From an uncultured Lachnospiraceae bacterium (lineage in GTDB: Bacteria; Bacillota; Clostridia; Lachnospirales; Lachnospiraceae), in contig CAKRTZ010000022.1 in the NCBI GenBank assembly GCA_934402515.1, positions 1-35,663 on the forward strand: a stretch of DNA of 35,663 bases, given 5' to 3'. Position 1 is the first letter of the stretch; each line of letters begins with the position of its first letter. A program made the translations under genes and the position numbers. Below the pieces are notes generated by a model. It had not been told where the DNA came from. It saw only the letters and a list, made by a program, of their open reading frames with translations, and did no database searches. Shown here one piece after another: positions 23,747 to 33,046 of the stretch.

Positions 23747-24385
23747 TTAGGACTCTTTTCGATAGTTCTGTACTTCCTCATTTAAGGACAGCATTCTGGC
23801 ATCCAGATCCGATACCATCCTTGCACATTCCACCAGTTCTTTTTTTAAATGCTCCGGTGCATCCCCTTCAAATTTATAGTTGATTTTATGCTCCAGGCTT
23901 GCCCAGAAATCCATGGCAACGGTACGAATCTGAATTTCCACCTTTACATCCACAATACGATCCGACAGATATACCGGAACGGTAACGATCATATGAAAGC
24001 TTTTATACCCGCTGGGTTTTGGCTTGGCTATGTAATCCTTGACAGAAAGCAATGTCACATCCTGCTGATTGGCAATCATTTTCGCCAGCTTATATATATC
24101 GGAAGTAAAAGAACAGATCAGCCGAATCCCTGCAATGTCATTCACATACTTCACCATATTTTCAATGGTTGCCTCGTGGCCATCCCCTTTTAATTTGCGC
24201 ACGATGCTCTCCGATGTTTTCAGACGGGATTTGATATGCTCAATGGGATTATACTGATGTACATGCTGAAACTCATCATTTAAAATCTCCAGTTTGGTCT
24301 CGATCTGTTTCAGGGCAGAGGAGTATACGAGAATGACTTCATTCCAGTTATCCACTTCATTGTCACGACTTGGTACAAATTCCAT
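23747..24385 (-). CDS. relQ: Small (p)ppGpp synthetase, RelQ-like
   Basis: Small alarmone synthetases transfer pyrophosphate from ATP to GDP or GTP, making (p)ppGpp without a hydrolase domain. The 212-residue protein has only the RelA/SpoT synthetase domain. DIAGIRLICSF begins at residue 83, followed by the G-loop KDYIAKPKPSGYKSFH (about 116-131) and EIQIRTVAMDFWASLEHK (about 150-167). Helices flank the domain, as in RelQ tetramers. I choose ATG 24385 because AAAGGA lies 9 nt upstream; a GTG 18 nt further up is less well placed. It looks monocistronic. Its 3' hairpin is weak as a terminator on this strand. Confidence 0.9.
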   Translation of the reverse strand: MEFVPSRDNEVDNWNEVILVYSSALKQIETKLEILNDEFQHVHQYNPIEHIKSRLKTSESIVRKLKGDGHEATIENMVKYVNDIAGIRLICSFTSDIYKLAKMIANQQDVTLLSVKDYIAKPKPSGYKSFHMIVTVPVYLSDRIVDVKVEIQIRTVAMDFWASLEHKINYKFEGDAPEHLKKELVECARMVSDLDARMLSLNEEVQNYRKES

Positions 24386-24412
24386 AACATAATTTCCTTT
24401 CACCTTATATTA

Positions 24413-24424
24413 GTCAGTATAGCA
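24413..24424 (-). promoter_or_regulatory. Possible extended -10 promoter of relQ
   Basis: On the minus strand TATACT (24421-24416) is preceded by TG and one base (24424-24422), an extended -10, with no clear -35. The start codon of relQ lies 30 nt downstream. Confidence 0.45.
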
Positions 24425-24453
24425 TATATTTCCTATTTGGGCACGCAGATGCC

Positions 24454-24482
24454 TTGTTTTTCTTTTGGCAAACTGTTATAAT
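24454..24482 (+). promoter_or_regulatory. Promoter of the small plus-strand gene at 24548
   Basis: TTGTTT (24454-24459) and a perfect TATAAT (24477-24482) are separated by 17 nt. Transcription would start near 24489, about 59 nt before the ATG. Confidence 0.65.
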
Positions 24483-24547
24483 AAATCTTTGTTTACTCAG
24501 CAGTAAAACCCTTGCTGTTTTCTGCACAAGAAAGTGAGGTAGCGTTT

Positions 24548-24811
24548 ATGTTCCGTATGTGGGGTAAAATCTGGAAAAACAATCATCTGTTGCAGGATAC
24601 CGTAATCTGCGATGACACTGATGATACCCGTACTCACAAAATCTTTCACGCCCTCACCAAAATCTGCCTGGAATTTAATCTGGCAGAACCACAATGGCTG
24701 GACAGTAATATCCGGGACTTCAAGCGTTACCGCAAGACCCGTTTCACCCAGGACAGTTTCGTGGAAGAAATTGATTTTGATTATCTGGAAATCCATATTA
24801 TTGAAGAGTAA
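24548..24811 (+). CDS. Small acidic protein of unknown function
   Basis: The 87-residue product starts MFRMWGKIWKNNHLLQDTVI, has an HKIFHALTKICLEFNL segment with alternating hydrophobic residues, and ends acidic with EEIDFDYLEIHIIEE. There is no signal peptide or membrane helix. I recall similar short proteins in Lachnospiraceae genomes but know of no function. I start at 24548, where GAGG lies 8 nt upstream, rather than the open frame 36 nt earlier. A good promoter precedes it and a strong terminator follows 6 nt after the stop, so it is a complete single-gene unit, which argues for a real gene. Confidence 0.78.
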   Translation: MFRMWGKIWKNNHLLQDTVICDDTDDTRTHKIFHALTKICLEFNLAEPQWLDSNIRDFKRYRKTRFTQDSFVEEIDFDYLEIHIIEE

Positions 24812-24817
24812 CTATTG

Positions 24818-24863
24818 CAAAAGAAAAGGACACCAACCACAAAGCCGGTGTCCTTCTCTTTTG
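24818..24863. terminator. Bidirectional terminator between the small gene and the aconitase-family gene
   Basis: Arms 24818-24834 and 24847-24863 pair over 17 positions with one mismatch and a 12-nt loop. The A-rich left end and T-rich right end provide T-runs on both strands. It serves the plus-strand gene ending at 24811 and the minus-strand gene ending at 24872. Confidence 0.9.
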
Positions 24864-24871
24864 TAAATTTG

Positions 24872-27148
24872 TTAGTCTACTCTATTGTAGTTAATCAGGC
24901 ATCCTTTCAGGATGATCTGTCTTTCTTCATCGGTCAGTTCCCCTAAAGTCAGGGTAAACTCCACCAGTTTGTCGTTCTCCACATCCACGGTATATGCTTT
25001 GATGCTGTCCCACTTCTCCTCCACAGCCTTGCGGATCTGTGGAATAAACAGGTAATCCTTATTTTTGAAAGGAAGGTCGCCTGTGGGAATCACGAAAGGA
25101 AGCATACCCCAGTTGATCAGGTTGGAACGATAACGCTTGGTTGCGTACTCGTTGGCAATATTTGCCCATCCACCTAATACTTTCTGACAGGAAGCTGCCT
25201 GTTCACGGGCAGAACCGTCACCAGGTTTCACTGCAAAAATAGTAGAGCCAAAACCGGTATTCTCATGGCTTGCATCCGGGAAGGTTTTCTTCACGGTATG
25301 CATCACCGGTTTCACATCTGCATTGGCTTCACAGGGATGCTGTCCCGCCATCCGGGCAGTTTCTGCCTTCTGAATCTCCTTTGCCAGCCCTACATAAGCA
25401 GGGTCTTTCCGGGACAGGGTAAACTCTGCCAGTCCCAAGGGATTGGAGCGATAGGAGGAAGTTTCTCCGGAAGGAATCAACTCATCGGTGGTGGTAACCG
25501 GATCGTGGATCTCAGATACCACACGGAGTACCAGATTCTCCGGCAATGCCCCCATCTTCGGCCAGTCCTTGATGTTGGGACCAAACTGGATTTCCTGATC
25601 AGGATCTGCCACACCCTTGGAATCAAAGACACGGTTCTCGTAAATCTTCTGATCAAAATGATACTGGTATACGCCAAAATCACCGTCAAACTCTGTTGCT
25701 GCAGTCAGCACGCCCTGATTAGCCGCGGTAGCCGCAATAGAACGGGCATCCATCAGTGCCACAGAAGAAATCTGTCCATTCTGCAGCTTGGAACCTTCCC
25801 GGTTAGGGAAGTTTCTGGTGGAATGACGAATACTGAAAGCATTGTTGGCAGGGGTGTCACCGGCACCGAAACAAGGTCCGCAGAATGCGGTTTTCATGAT
25901 TGCACCGGTTTCCATGATTGTTGCAGCACAGCCATTGCGGATCAGCTCCATATAAATTGGCATGGAGGCAGGATAAACACTTAAGGTAAAGCCGCCGTTT
26001 CCGATATATTTGCCCTTTAAGATATCCGCAGCTGCACAAATGTTTTCAAATCCGCCGCCTGCACATCCGGCAATAATGCCCTGGTCTACCATGAATTTGC
26101 CATCCACGATCTTGTCACGGAGTGTGAAATCCACGGCACCATCTAAAGATACCGCAGCACGTTTCTCCACATCTGCCAGAATGTCATCCAGGTTTGCCTT
26201 TAACTCCTCGATCGTGTAGGTATTGCTGGGATGGAAAGGCATGGCAATCATGGGACGGATTTTGCTTAAATCGATGGTGATCAATCCGTCATAATATGCG
26301 GTATCACCGGGCTGTAACTTTGAATAATCCTCTTTACGTCCATGAATCTCATAAAATTCTTCGATCTTCTCGTCAGTCTCCCAGATGGAGGACAGGCAGG
26401 TGGTCTCGGTGGTCATAACATCGATTCCGATACGGAAATCTGCACTCAGGTTATGCACGCCGGGGCCTACAAACTCCATAACTTTATTCTTTACATAGCC
26501 GTTTCCAAATACTGCACCGATAATTGCCAGTGCCACATCCTGAGGGCCTACACCCTTTACCGGTTCCCCGGTGAGATAAACGGCAACAACACCTGGCATG
26601 TTGATATCATAGGTCTGGGACAAAAGCTGTTTTACCAGCTCCGGTCCGCCCTCGCCCATTGCCATGGTTCCCAGTGCACCGTAACGGGTGTGGGAATCAG
26701 AGCCAAGAATCATCTTACCGCCGCCTGCCAGCATTTCTCTGGCAAACTGGTGGATGACTGCCTGATGAGGAGGTACATAGACACCGCCGTATTTCTTTGC
26801 ACAGGTCAGGCCAAACATGTGGTCATCCTCGTTAATGGTACCGCCCACCGCACATAAGGAGTTATGGCAGTTGGTGAGCACATAAGGAATGGGGAATTTC
26901 GTCAGTCCCGATGCCCGGGCAGTCTGAATGATTCCTACGAAAGTAATGTCATGGGATGTCAGCTTATCGAATTTAATCTTCAGCTTCTCCATATTTCCGG
27001 AGGTATTGTGATCTTTTAAAATGTTATAAGCAATTGTGTTTTTACGGGCCTGTTCCTGATCCAATCCCAGCGCTTTGATTTGTGCAGGATCAGTTACCAG
27101 TTCCGTACCATGGAGCAGGAATGCCCCACCGTCTGCTAACTGTATCAT
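24872..27148 (-). CDS. Aconitase-family hydratase with a non-standard cluster loop
   Basis: The 758-residue protein has the full aconitase plan and probably binds a 4Fe-4S cluster. GSDSHT (149-154) and GALGTMAMGEGGPE are standard. The first cluster cysteine C362 lies in IIAGCAGGGFENIC instead of the usual GSCTNS, and the other two, C423 and C426, lie in FCGPCFG. STRNFPNREGSK matches the substrate-loop region, and a C-terminal swivel domain follows. The overall plan recalls E. coli YbhJ, whose substrate is not settled; citrate activity should not be assumed. I prefer the second ATG (27148) because GGAG lies 9 nt upstream. It is 29 nt downstream of glgP with no terminator, so it is probably co-transcribed. 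Confidence 0.85.
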   Translation of the reverse strand: MIQLADGGAFLLHGTELVTDPAQIKALGLDQEQARKNTIAYNILKDHNTSGNMEKLKIKFDKLTSHDITFVGIIQTARASGLTKFPIPYVLTNCHNSLCAVGGTINEDDHMFGLTCAKKYGGVYVPPHQAVIHQFAREMLAGGGKMILGSDSHTRYGALGTMAMGEGGPELVKQLLSQTYDINMPGVVAVYLTGEPVKGVGPQDVALAIIGAVFGNGYVKNKVMEFVGPGVHNLSADFRIGIDVMTTETTCLSSIWETDEKIEEFYEIHGRKEDYSKLQPGDTAYYDGLITIDLSKIRPMIAMPFHPSNTYTIEELKANLDDILADVEKRAAVSLDGAVDFTLRDKIVDGKFMVDQGIIAGCAGGGFENICAAADILKGKYIGNGGFTLSVYPASMPIYMELIRNGCAATIMETGAIMKTAFCGPCFGAGDTPANNAFSIRHSTRNFPNREGSKLQNGQISSVALMDARSIAATAANQGVLTAATEFDGDFGVYQYHFDQKIYENRVFDSKGVADPDQEIQFGPNIKDWPKMGALPENLVLRVVSEIHDPVTTTDELIPSGETSSYRSNPLGLAEFTLSRKDPAYVGLAKEIQKAETARMAGQHPCEANADVKPVMHTVKKTFPDASHENTGFGSTIFAVKPGDGSAREQAASCQKVLGGWANIANEYATKRYRSNLINWGMLPFVIPTGDLPFKNKDYLFIPQIRKAVEEKWDSIKAYTVDVENDKLVEFTLTLGELTDEERQIILKGCLINYNRVD

Positions 27149-27177
27149 ATACATTGTCTCCTGTTCTGTGGTGTGGG

Positions 27178-29679
27178 TTACTTTTTCCCTATTTTTTTTG
27201 CGGGTGTTTCTTTGGGAAGTGTCACTTTATCCAAATGCCAGATATCATCCACGTATTCCTGAATGGTACGGTCGGAAGTGAATTTGCCACTGTGTGCCAC
27301 GTTGAGGATGGCACTCTTTGCCCATGCCTTTTCATCACGGTAACGGGCTTCCACCTGTTCCTGCGCCTGTGCATAAGAACGGAAATCTTTCAGAATAAAG
27401 TAGCGGTCCGGTTTATCGGTGCTCAGGTTGTTGAGCAGTGAATTATACAGATCACGGAAACGCTCGGTGTCATCCGGTGAGTAGGTTCCGTTGATCAGCT
27501 GCATCAATACCTGGCGGATCTCAGGATCATTGTTAAAGATTTCCATGGGATCATAACCGCCATAGTTTTCGTAATTGATCACTTCATCAGAGGAGAGACC
27601 GAAAATAAAAGCATTCTCTCTGCCCACTTCCTCGACGATTTCCACATTGGCACCGTCCATGGTTCCCAGAGTCAGAGCACCGTTTAACATAAATTTCATG
27701 TTACCGGTTCCGGAAGCCTCTTTACTTGCTGTAGAAATCTGCTCGGATACATCTGCTGCCGCAAAAATCCACTCTGCATTGGATACCCGGTAGTCCTCAA
27801 TAAATACCACTTTAAGCTTGCCGTTGATGGACTCATCGTTGTTGACTACATCTGCAACAGAATTAATCAACTTGATAGTCAGTTTCGCGGTACGGTATCC
27901 AGCTGCTGCCTTTGCACCGAAGATAAAAGTGCGGGGATAAAAATCCATATCGGGATGCTCTTTAATCTTATTGTAAAGATACATCACATGAAGGATATTC
28001 AAAAGCTGTCTCTTATATTCATGGAGACGTTTTACCTGTACATCAAAAATAGAGCGGGGATCAACCTCAATACCATTGTGTTCCAGAATATATTTCGCAA
28101 GACGAACCTTGTTCTGGTATTTGATGTTCATAAACTCCTGCTGAGCCTTCTCATCCTCTGCATAGACAGCCAGTTTGGAAATCTTAGGCAGATCGGTAAT
28201 CCAGTCTTCTCCCACATGATCGGTGACCCAGGAAGCCAGCAGGGGATTTCCGTGAAGCAGGAAACGACGCTGGGTGATACCATTGGTCTTGTTGTTGAAT
28301 TTCTCCGGCATCATCTCATAGAAATCTTTCAGTTCCTGATGTTTCAAAATTTCTGTGTGGAGTTTTGCCACACCATTGACAGAAAAGCCTGCAACGATTG
28401 CCAGATGTGCCATTTTTACCTGACCATCATAGATAATTGCCATCTTGCGGATTTTTTCCTGTACGTTGCCATTGTCACGGTATTTGTTCTCAATTTCCAG
28501 TACGAAACGGCGGTTAATCTCCTCAATAATCTGGTAAACTCTGGGAAGGAGTCTGGAAAACAGCTCGATAGGCCATTTCTCCAAAGCCTCCGCCATAATG
28601 GTGTGGTTGGTGTACGCACAGGTTTTGGTGGTCACTGCCCACGCCTCATCCCAGGTCAGATAATACTCATCCATGAGAATACGCATCAGCTCTGCAATGG
28701 CTACGGTAGGATGGGTATCATTTAACTGGAACACATTCTTCTCGTAGAATTTACGGATATCGTCATGATTCTTCATGTATTTCTCTGTAGCGCACTGTAC
28801 GGATGCGGAGATAAAGAAATACTGTTGTTTTAAACGAAGCTCCTTACCGGCATAGTGGTTATCGTTGGGGTAAAGCACCTCGGTAATATTTTTGGCAAGG
28901 TTCTCCTGCTCTACTGCCTTGCGGTAATCGCCTTTATCAAAGGAATCCAGTTCAAAGCAGTTTACCGGCTCTGCATCAAAGATACGCAGGGTATTGACAA
29001 TGCCATTGCCGTAGCCGATAACGGGTAAATCATAAGGAACGGCACGGACGGACTGGTAGCCCTCCTGTACATAGTAGTTTCTGCCGGTTTCATCAGTGCG
29101 GACAGTGACATAGCCGCCAAATTTTACTTCTTTGGCATATTCCGGTCTGCGCAGTTCAAAGGGATTACCGTCTTTTAACCAGTTATCCGGCACTTCCACC
29201 TGATAACCGTCACGGATTTCCTGTTTGAACATACCATAACGGTAACGGATTCCGCAGCCGTAAGCCGGATAGCCCAGAGTCGCCAGGGAGTCCAGGAAGC
29301 ATGCTGCCAGACGTCCCAGACCGCCGTTACCCAATGCAGCATCCGGCTCCTGATCCTCAATGGCGTTGATGTCAAAGCCCAGCTCCTCCAGAACTTCCTT
29401 TACGTCCTCATACGCCTGTAAGTTAATCAGGTTATTGCCCAGCGCACGTCCCATCAGAAACTCCATGGACATATAGTACAATCTCTTGGCATCCTGTTTC
29501 TCATATTCCTTCTGGGATTTCATCCAGTAATCAATAATCTGGTCTTTAATTGCATAGGCAGTTGCCTGGAACACCTCCTGACGGGTTGCCTCCTCCAGTG
29601 TCTTGCGATATAAAGTTTTGATGTTATAGAGAACACTTCTGCGGAATAATTCTTTATCAAAATTTAAATGGTTTTTCAC
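27178..29679 (-). CDS. glgP: Glycogen/alpha-glucan phosphorylase
   Basis: The enzyme releases glucose 1-phosphate from alpha-1,4-glucans using pyridoxal phosphate. The 833-residue GT35 protein shows EEQEPDAALGNGGLGRLAACF-type N-terminal motifs (here DQEPDAALGNGGLGRLAACF), VFQLNDTHPTVAIAELMR, VQVKRLHEYKRQLLN, and the PLP site EASGTGNMKFMLNGALTLGT with the lysine in NMKF. I set the start at a GTG (29679) because a perfect AGGAGG lies 6 nt upstream; the 15 upstream in-frame codons overlap the promoter. No other glycogen gene is nearby, so the substrate could be stored glycogen or imported maltodextrin. Confidence 0.94.
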   Translation of the reverse strand: MKNHLNFDKELFRRSVLYNIKTLYRKTLEEATRQEVFQATAYAIKDQIIDYWMKSQKEYEKQDAKRLYYMSMEFLMGRALGNNLINLQAYEDVKEVLEELGFDINAIEDQEPDAALGNGGLGRLAACFLDSLATLGYPAYGCGIRYRYGMFKQEIRDGYQVEVPDNWLKDGNPFELRRPEYAKEVKFGGYVTVRTDETGRNYYVQEGYQSVRAVPYDLPVIGYGNGIVNTLRIFDAEPVNCFELDSFDKGDYRKAVEQENLAKNITEVLYPNDNHYAGKELRLKQQYFFISASVQCATEKYMKNHDDIRKFYEKNVFQLNDTHPTVAIAELMRILMDEYYLTWDEAWAVTTKTCAYTNHTIMAEALEKWPIELFSRLLPRVYQIIEEINRRFVLEIENKYRDNGNVQEKIRKMAIIYDGQVKMAHLAIVAGFSVNGVAKLHTEILKHQELKDFYEMMPEKFNNKTNGITQRRFLLHGNPLLASWVTDHVGEDWITDLPKISKLAVYAEDEKAQQEFMNIKYQNKVRLAKYILEHNGIEVDPRSIFDVQVKRLHEYKRQLLNILHVMYLYNKIKEHPDMDFYPRTFIFGAKAAAGYRTAKLTIKLINSVADVVNNDESINGKLKVVFIEDYRVSNAEWIFAAADVSEQISTASKEASGTGNMKFMLNGALTLGTMDGANVEIVEEVGRENAFIFGLSSDEVINYENYGGYDPMEIFNNDPEIRQVLMQLINGTYSPDDTERFRDLYNSLLNNLSTDKPDRYFILKDFRSYAQAQEQVEARYRDEKAWAKSAILNVAHSGKFTSDRTIQEYVDDIWHLDKVTLPKETPAKKIGKK

Positions 29680-29704
29680 GTGACTCCTCCTAATTTTTAG
29701 TATT

Positions 29705-29732
29705 CTTATACTATTCAGAACCACCTTCGCAA
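29705..29732 (-). promoter_or_regulatory. Possible glgP promoter
   Basis: On the minus strand TTGCGA (29732-29727, 4 of 6) and TATAAG (29710-29705, 5 of 6) have a 16-nt spacer. The -10 lies 25 nt before the GTG start. Confidence 0.5.
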
Positions 29733-29782
29733 AACCGCTGTTGCACAGCTTTCCTTTTGCTCATGTGGTTATCTCGCCATAT

Positions 29783-29829
29783 AAAGCCGCCTTTCTGTCT
29801 AAATGCAAGCATTTACAGAAGGCAGCTTT
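29783..29829 (-). terminator. Terminator-like hairpin after ileS
   Basis: AAAGCCGCCTTTCTGTC and the downstream arm ending in AGCTTT pair imperfectly over about 21 positions, including AAATGC/GCATTT at the top with a 2-nt to 3-nt loop. It lies about 20 nt after the ileS stop. The T-run after it on the minus strand is short. Confidence 0.6.
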
Positions 29830-29848
29830 GCATGGCTCTGAATCGTTA

Positions 29849-32800
29849 TTAATTATTATACACCCGCTCTACACCGATTGTCACGTTTTCTCCATTGATG
29901 TTCCACTCTTTGGTGTTTGCCAGTTCCTGATTCTTTACAATTTCCTCCGCCAGAACCTTGTCTGCGATGGTTTTTTCATTATGTGCAGCAACTTCAGACA
30001 GCTTGTCGTTGCCGTTTAATGCCACGCGGATATGATCCATAACTTCAAAACCGGAGTCTTTTCTCATGGTCTGAATCTTGGAAATCAGCTCCAGAACGTA
30101 GCCTTCCTCCACCAGTTCCTCGGTAAGGTTGGTATCCAGCACAACGGTCATGGTGTTGTCTGCTTCTGCCACATATCCGGGCTTCTGGGCGATGTCGATA
30201 AGTAAATCATCCTTGGGCAGTTCCACGGTTACGCCATCCACATCAAATTTGATGGCACCTTCCGCATTTAACTGATCCATGGCTGCATTGCCGTCCAGGG
30301 TTGCCAGGGTCTTCTGAATGCCACCCAGCTGTTTACCGTACTTCGGTCCAACCGTACGAAGCTGAGGTTTGAAGGTATAGCTGGTGAATTCCCGCACATC
30401 GTCGGTAAATACCAGTTTCTTCACATTGACCTCGTCACGGATGATGTCCTCGTAAAACTCAGGCAGTTCATCCACACCCTTGATAAACATGGTTCCTAAA
30501 GGCTGACGAATCTTGATGTTGGCGGTATTTCTTGCCGCATGCCCCATGCCCTTTACCTTCAGGACGATCTCCATATTCTGCTCTAATTCTTCATTGATAT
30601 AAGCCTCATTGGCAACCGGGAAATCACACAAATGAATACTTTCCGGTGCACTTGCATCAATGCTGCATACCAGATTCTGATAAATTTCCTCAGTCATGAA
30701 AGGCACCATGGGCGCTGCACATTTACAGATGGTTACCAGAGCGGTGTATAAGGTCATATAAGCATTGATCTTATCCTGCTCCATGCCCTTTGCCCAGAAA
30801 CGCTCACGGCAGCGACGCACATACCAGTTACTCATCTCATCCACGAATTCATCCAGTGCTCTGGCTGCCTCCGGAATTGCATAATGATCCAGGTTGTTGT
30901 CTACTGTTTTAATTACGGTATTTAACTTGGACAGTAACCACTTATCCATAACCGGCAGTTTGTCATAGTCCAGGGTATATTTGGTTGCGTCAAATTCATC
31001 AATATTCGCGTACAGTACGAAAAATGCATAGGTATTCCACAAAGTTCCCAGGAATTTACGCTGACCCTCCACAACAGCTTTGTCATGGAAACGGTTGGGC
31101 AGCCAGGGAGCGGAGTTGATGTAGAAATACCAACGGATGGCATCGGCTCCGAATTTCTCCAGGGCATCGAAGGGGTCTACCGCATTGCCCTTGGATTTAC
31201 TCATCTTCTGACCCTTCTCATCCTGGACATGTCCCAGAACGATGACATTCTCGTAGGGTGCTCTGTTAAAGAGCACGGTGGACTCTGCCATCAGGGAGTA
31301 GAACCAGCCACGGGTCTGGTCCACTGCCTCGGAAATAAACTGTGCAGGGAACTGCTGCTCAAATAAATCCTTATTTTCAAAAGGATAATGATGCTGTGCA
31401 AAAGGCATGGCACCGGAATCAAACCAACAGTCGATAACCTCCGGTACACGGCGCATGGTCTTGCCACAATCCGGGCAGACAAAGGTGACTTCGTCAATGT
31501 AGGGGCGGTGCAGTTCTACTTTGGCAGCATCCGGATTTCCACTTCTCTCTGCCAGTTCTGCGCGGCTGCCGATGGACTCCTGATGTCCACACCCTTCACA
31601 TTCCCAGATATTTAAAGGAGTGCCCCAGTAACGGTTACGGGAAATACCCCAGTCCTGAATGTTCTCCAGCCAGTTTCCGAAACGTCCTTCACCGATGGAC
31701 TGTGGAATCCAGTTGACAGTTTTGTTGTTGCGGACCAGGTCGTCACGGACAGCGGTCATTTTTACAAACCAGGACTCTCTTGCGTAGTAGATCAGAGGGG
31801 TGTCACATCTCCAGCAATGAGGGTATTCATGCTCGAATTTCGGTGCATCGAATAATTTGCCCTGGGCATCCAGGTCTTTTAAGACCTCCGGGTCTGCTTT
31901 TTTGACAAACAGGCCGGCATAAGGGGTTTCCTCGGTCAGTTCACCCTTACCGTTTACAAACTGTACGAAGGGCAGATCGTATTTGCGTCCTACGTTGGCA
32001 TCGTCTTCACCGAAAGCAGGGGCAATGTGTACGATACCGGTACCATCGGACATGGTGACATAGGTGTCACAGGTTACATAATGTCCTTTCTTATGCTGTT
32101 TGGCAGCCACATCTGCTGCACACTGGTACAAAGGCTCATACTCTTTGTATTCCAACTCTTTACCGGTGTAAGTTTCCAGTACCTCATAAGCCGGTGTGCC
32201 GTTCTCTTTGTCTGCCAGCTTGCCTAAAACGGTGTCAAGAAGTGCCTGTGCCATATAATAGGTATAGCCGTCTGCCGCCTTTACCTTGCAGTAGGTATCA
32301 TCAGGATTTACGCAGAGGGCCACGTTGGAGGGCAGTGTCCAGGGAGTTGTGGTCCATGCCAGGAAATACGCATCCTCGCCTACTACTTTAAAGCGGACGA
32401 TGGCAGAACGCTCCTTCACGGTCTTATAACCCTGTGCCACTTCCTGGGAGGAAAGCGGGGTACCACAACGAGGGCAGTACGGTACAATCTTGAATCCTTT
32501 ATAAAGTAATTTCTTGTTCCAGATTTCTTTTAAGGCCCACCACTCGGACTCGATAAAGTTATCATCATAGGTGACATAGGGATTGTCCATGTCTGCCCAG
32601 AAACCAACTGTCTGGGAGAAATCTTCCCACATGCCTTTGTATTTCCATACGGATTCCTTACATTTCTTAATGAAAGGCTCCATGCCGTATTCCTCAATCT
32701 GCTCCTTGCCGTTTAGGCCCAGAAGTTTCTCTACTTCCAGCTCTACCGGCAGTCCGTGGGTATCCCAGCCTGCTTTACGGGGTACATAGTAGCCCTTCAT

Positions 32801-33019
32801 GGTGCGGTAACGGGGAATCATGTCCTTGATAACACGGGTCAGTACATGGCCGATATGGGGTTTGCCATTTGCAGTGGGCGGGCCATCATAGAATGTATAG
32901 GTAGGTCCCTGTTTGCGGGATTCCATGGATTTACGGAAAATGTCATTTTCTTTCCAGAACTTTCCGACTTCTTTTTCTCGATCCACAAAGTTTAGATCGC
33001 TGTTTACTTTCTGGTACAT
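29849..33019 (-). CDS. ileS: Isoleucyl-tRNA synthetase, long eukaryote-like (IleS2) type
   Basis: IleRS charges tRNA-Ile and edits misactivated valine. The 1056-residue class I synthetase has GPPTANGKPHIGH with HIGH at 55-58, the CP1 editing domain in between (HYVTCDTYVTMSDGTGIVHI), KMSKSKGN in the second half, and a long anticodon-binding C-terminus. Its length, the TANGKPHIGH form, and the lack of a C-terminal Cys4 zinc finger mark it as the eukaryote-like IleS2 type, which in other bacteria is associated with mupirocin insensitivity; that is inference here. AAGGAG lies 7 nt before the ATG. Expression is probably controlled by the upstream T-box. Confidence 0.95.
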   Translation of the reverse strand: MYQKVNSDLNFVDREKEVGKFWKENDIFRKSMESRKQGPTYTFYDGPPTANGKPHIGHVLTRVIKDMIPRYRTMKGYYVPRKAGWDTHGLPVELEVEKLLGLNGKEQIEEYGMEPFIKKCKESVWKYKGMWEDFSQTVGFWADMDNPYVTYDDNFIESEWWALKEIWNKKLLYKGFKIVPYCPRCGTPLSSQEVAQGYKTVKERSAIVRFKVVGEDAYFLAWTTTPWTLPSNVALCVNPDDTYCKVKAADGYTYYMAQALLDTVLGKLADKENGTPAYEVLETYTGKELEYKEYEPLYQCAADVAAKQHKKGHYVTCDTYVTMSDGTGIVHIAPAFGEDDANVGRKYDLPFVQFVNGKGELTEETPYAGLFVKKADPEVLKDLDAQGKLFDAPKFEHEYPHCWRCDTPLIYYARESWFVKMTAVRDDLVRNNKTVNWIPQSIGEGRFGNWLENIQDWGISRNRYWGTPLNIWECEGCGHQESIGSRAELAERSGNPDAAKVELHRPYIDEVTFVCPDCGKTMRRVPEVIDCWFDSGAMPFAQHHYPFENKDLFEQQFPAQFISEAVDQTRGWFYSLMAESTVLFNRAPYENVIVLGHVQDEKGQKMSKSKGNAVDPFDALEKFGADAIRWYFYINSAPWLPNRFHDKAVVEGQRKFLGTLWNTYAFFVLYANIDEFDATKYTLDYDKLPVMDKWLLSKLNTVIKTVDNNLDHYAIPEAARALDEFVDEMSNWYVRRCRERFWAKGMEQDKINAYMTLYTALVTICKCAAPMVPFMTEEIYQNLVCSIDASAPESIHLCDFPVANEAYINEELEQNMEIVLKVKGMGHAARNTANIKIRQPLGTMFIKGVDELPEFYEDIIRDEVNVKKLVFTDDVREFTSYTFKPQLRTVGPKYGKQLGGIQKTLATLDGNAAMDQLNAEGAIKFDVDGVTVELPKDDLLIDIAQKPGYVAEADNTMTVVLDTNLTEELVEEGYVLELISKIQTMRKDSGFEVMDHIRVALNGNDKLSEVAAHNEKTIADKVLAEEIVKNQELANTKEWNINGENVTIGVERVYNN

Positions 33020-33046
33020 TTGATTTCTCCTTCCTGAAATAAAAAT

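Noticed and set aside
25265..25984. A 239-codon plus-strand open frame opposite the aconitase-family gene
   Set aside because: It is antisense to conserved coding sequence and has no domain.
27955..28725. A 256-codon plus-strand open frame opposite glgP
   Set aside because: It lies opposite conserved phosphorylase coding sequence with no supporting signals.
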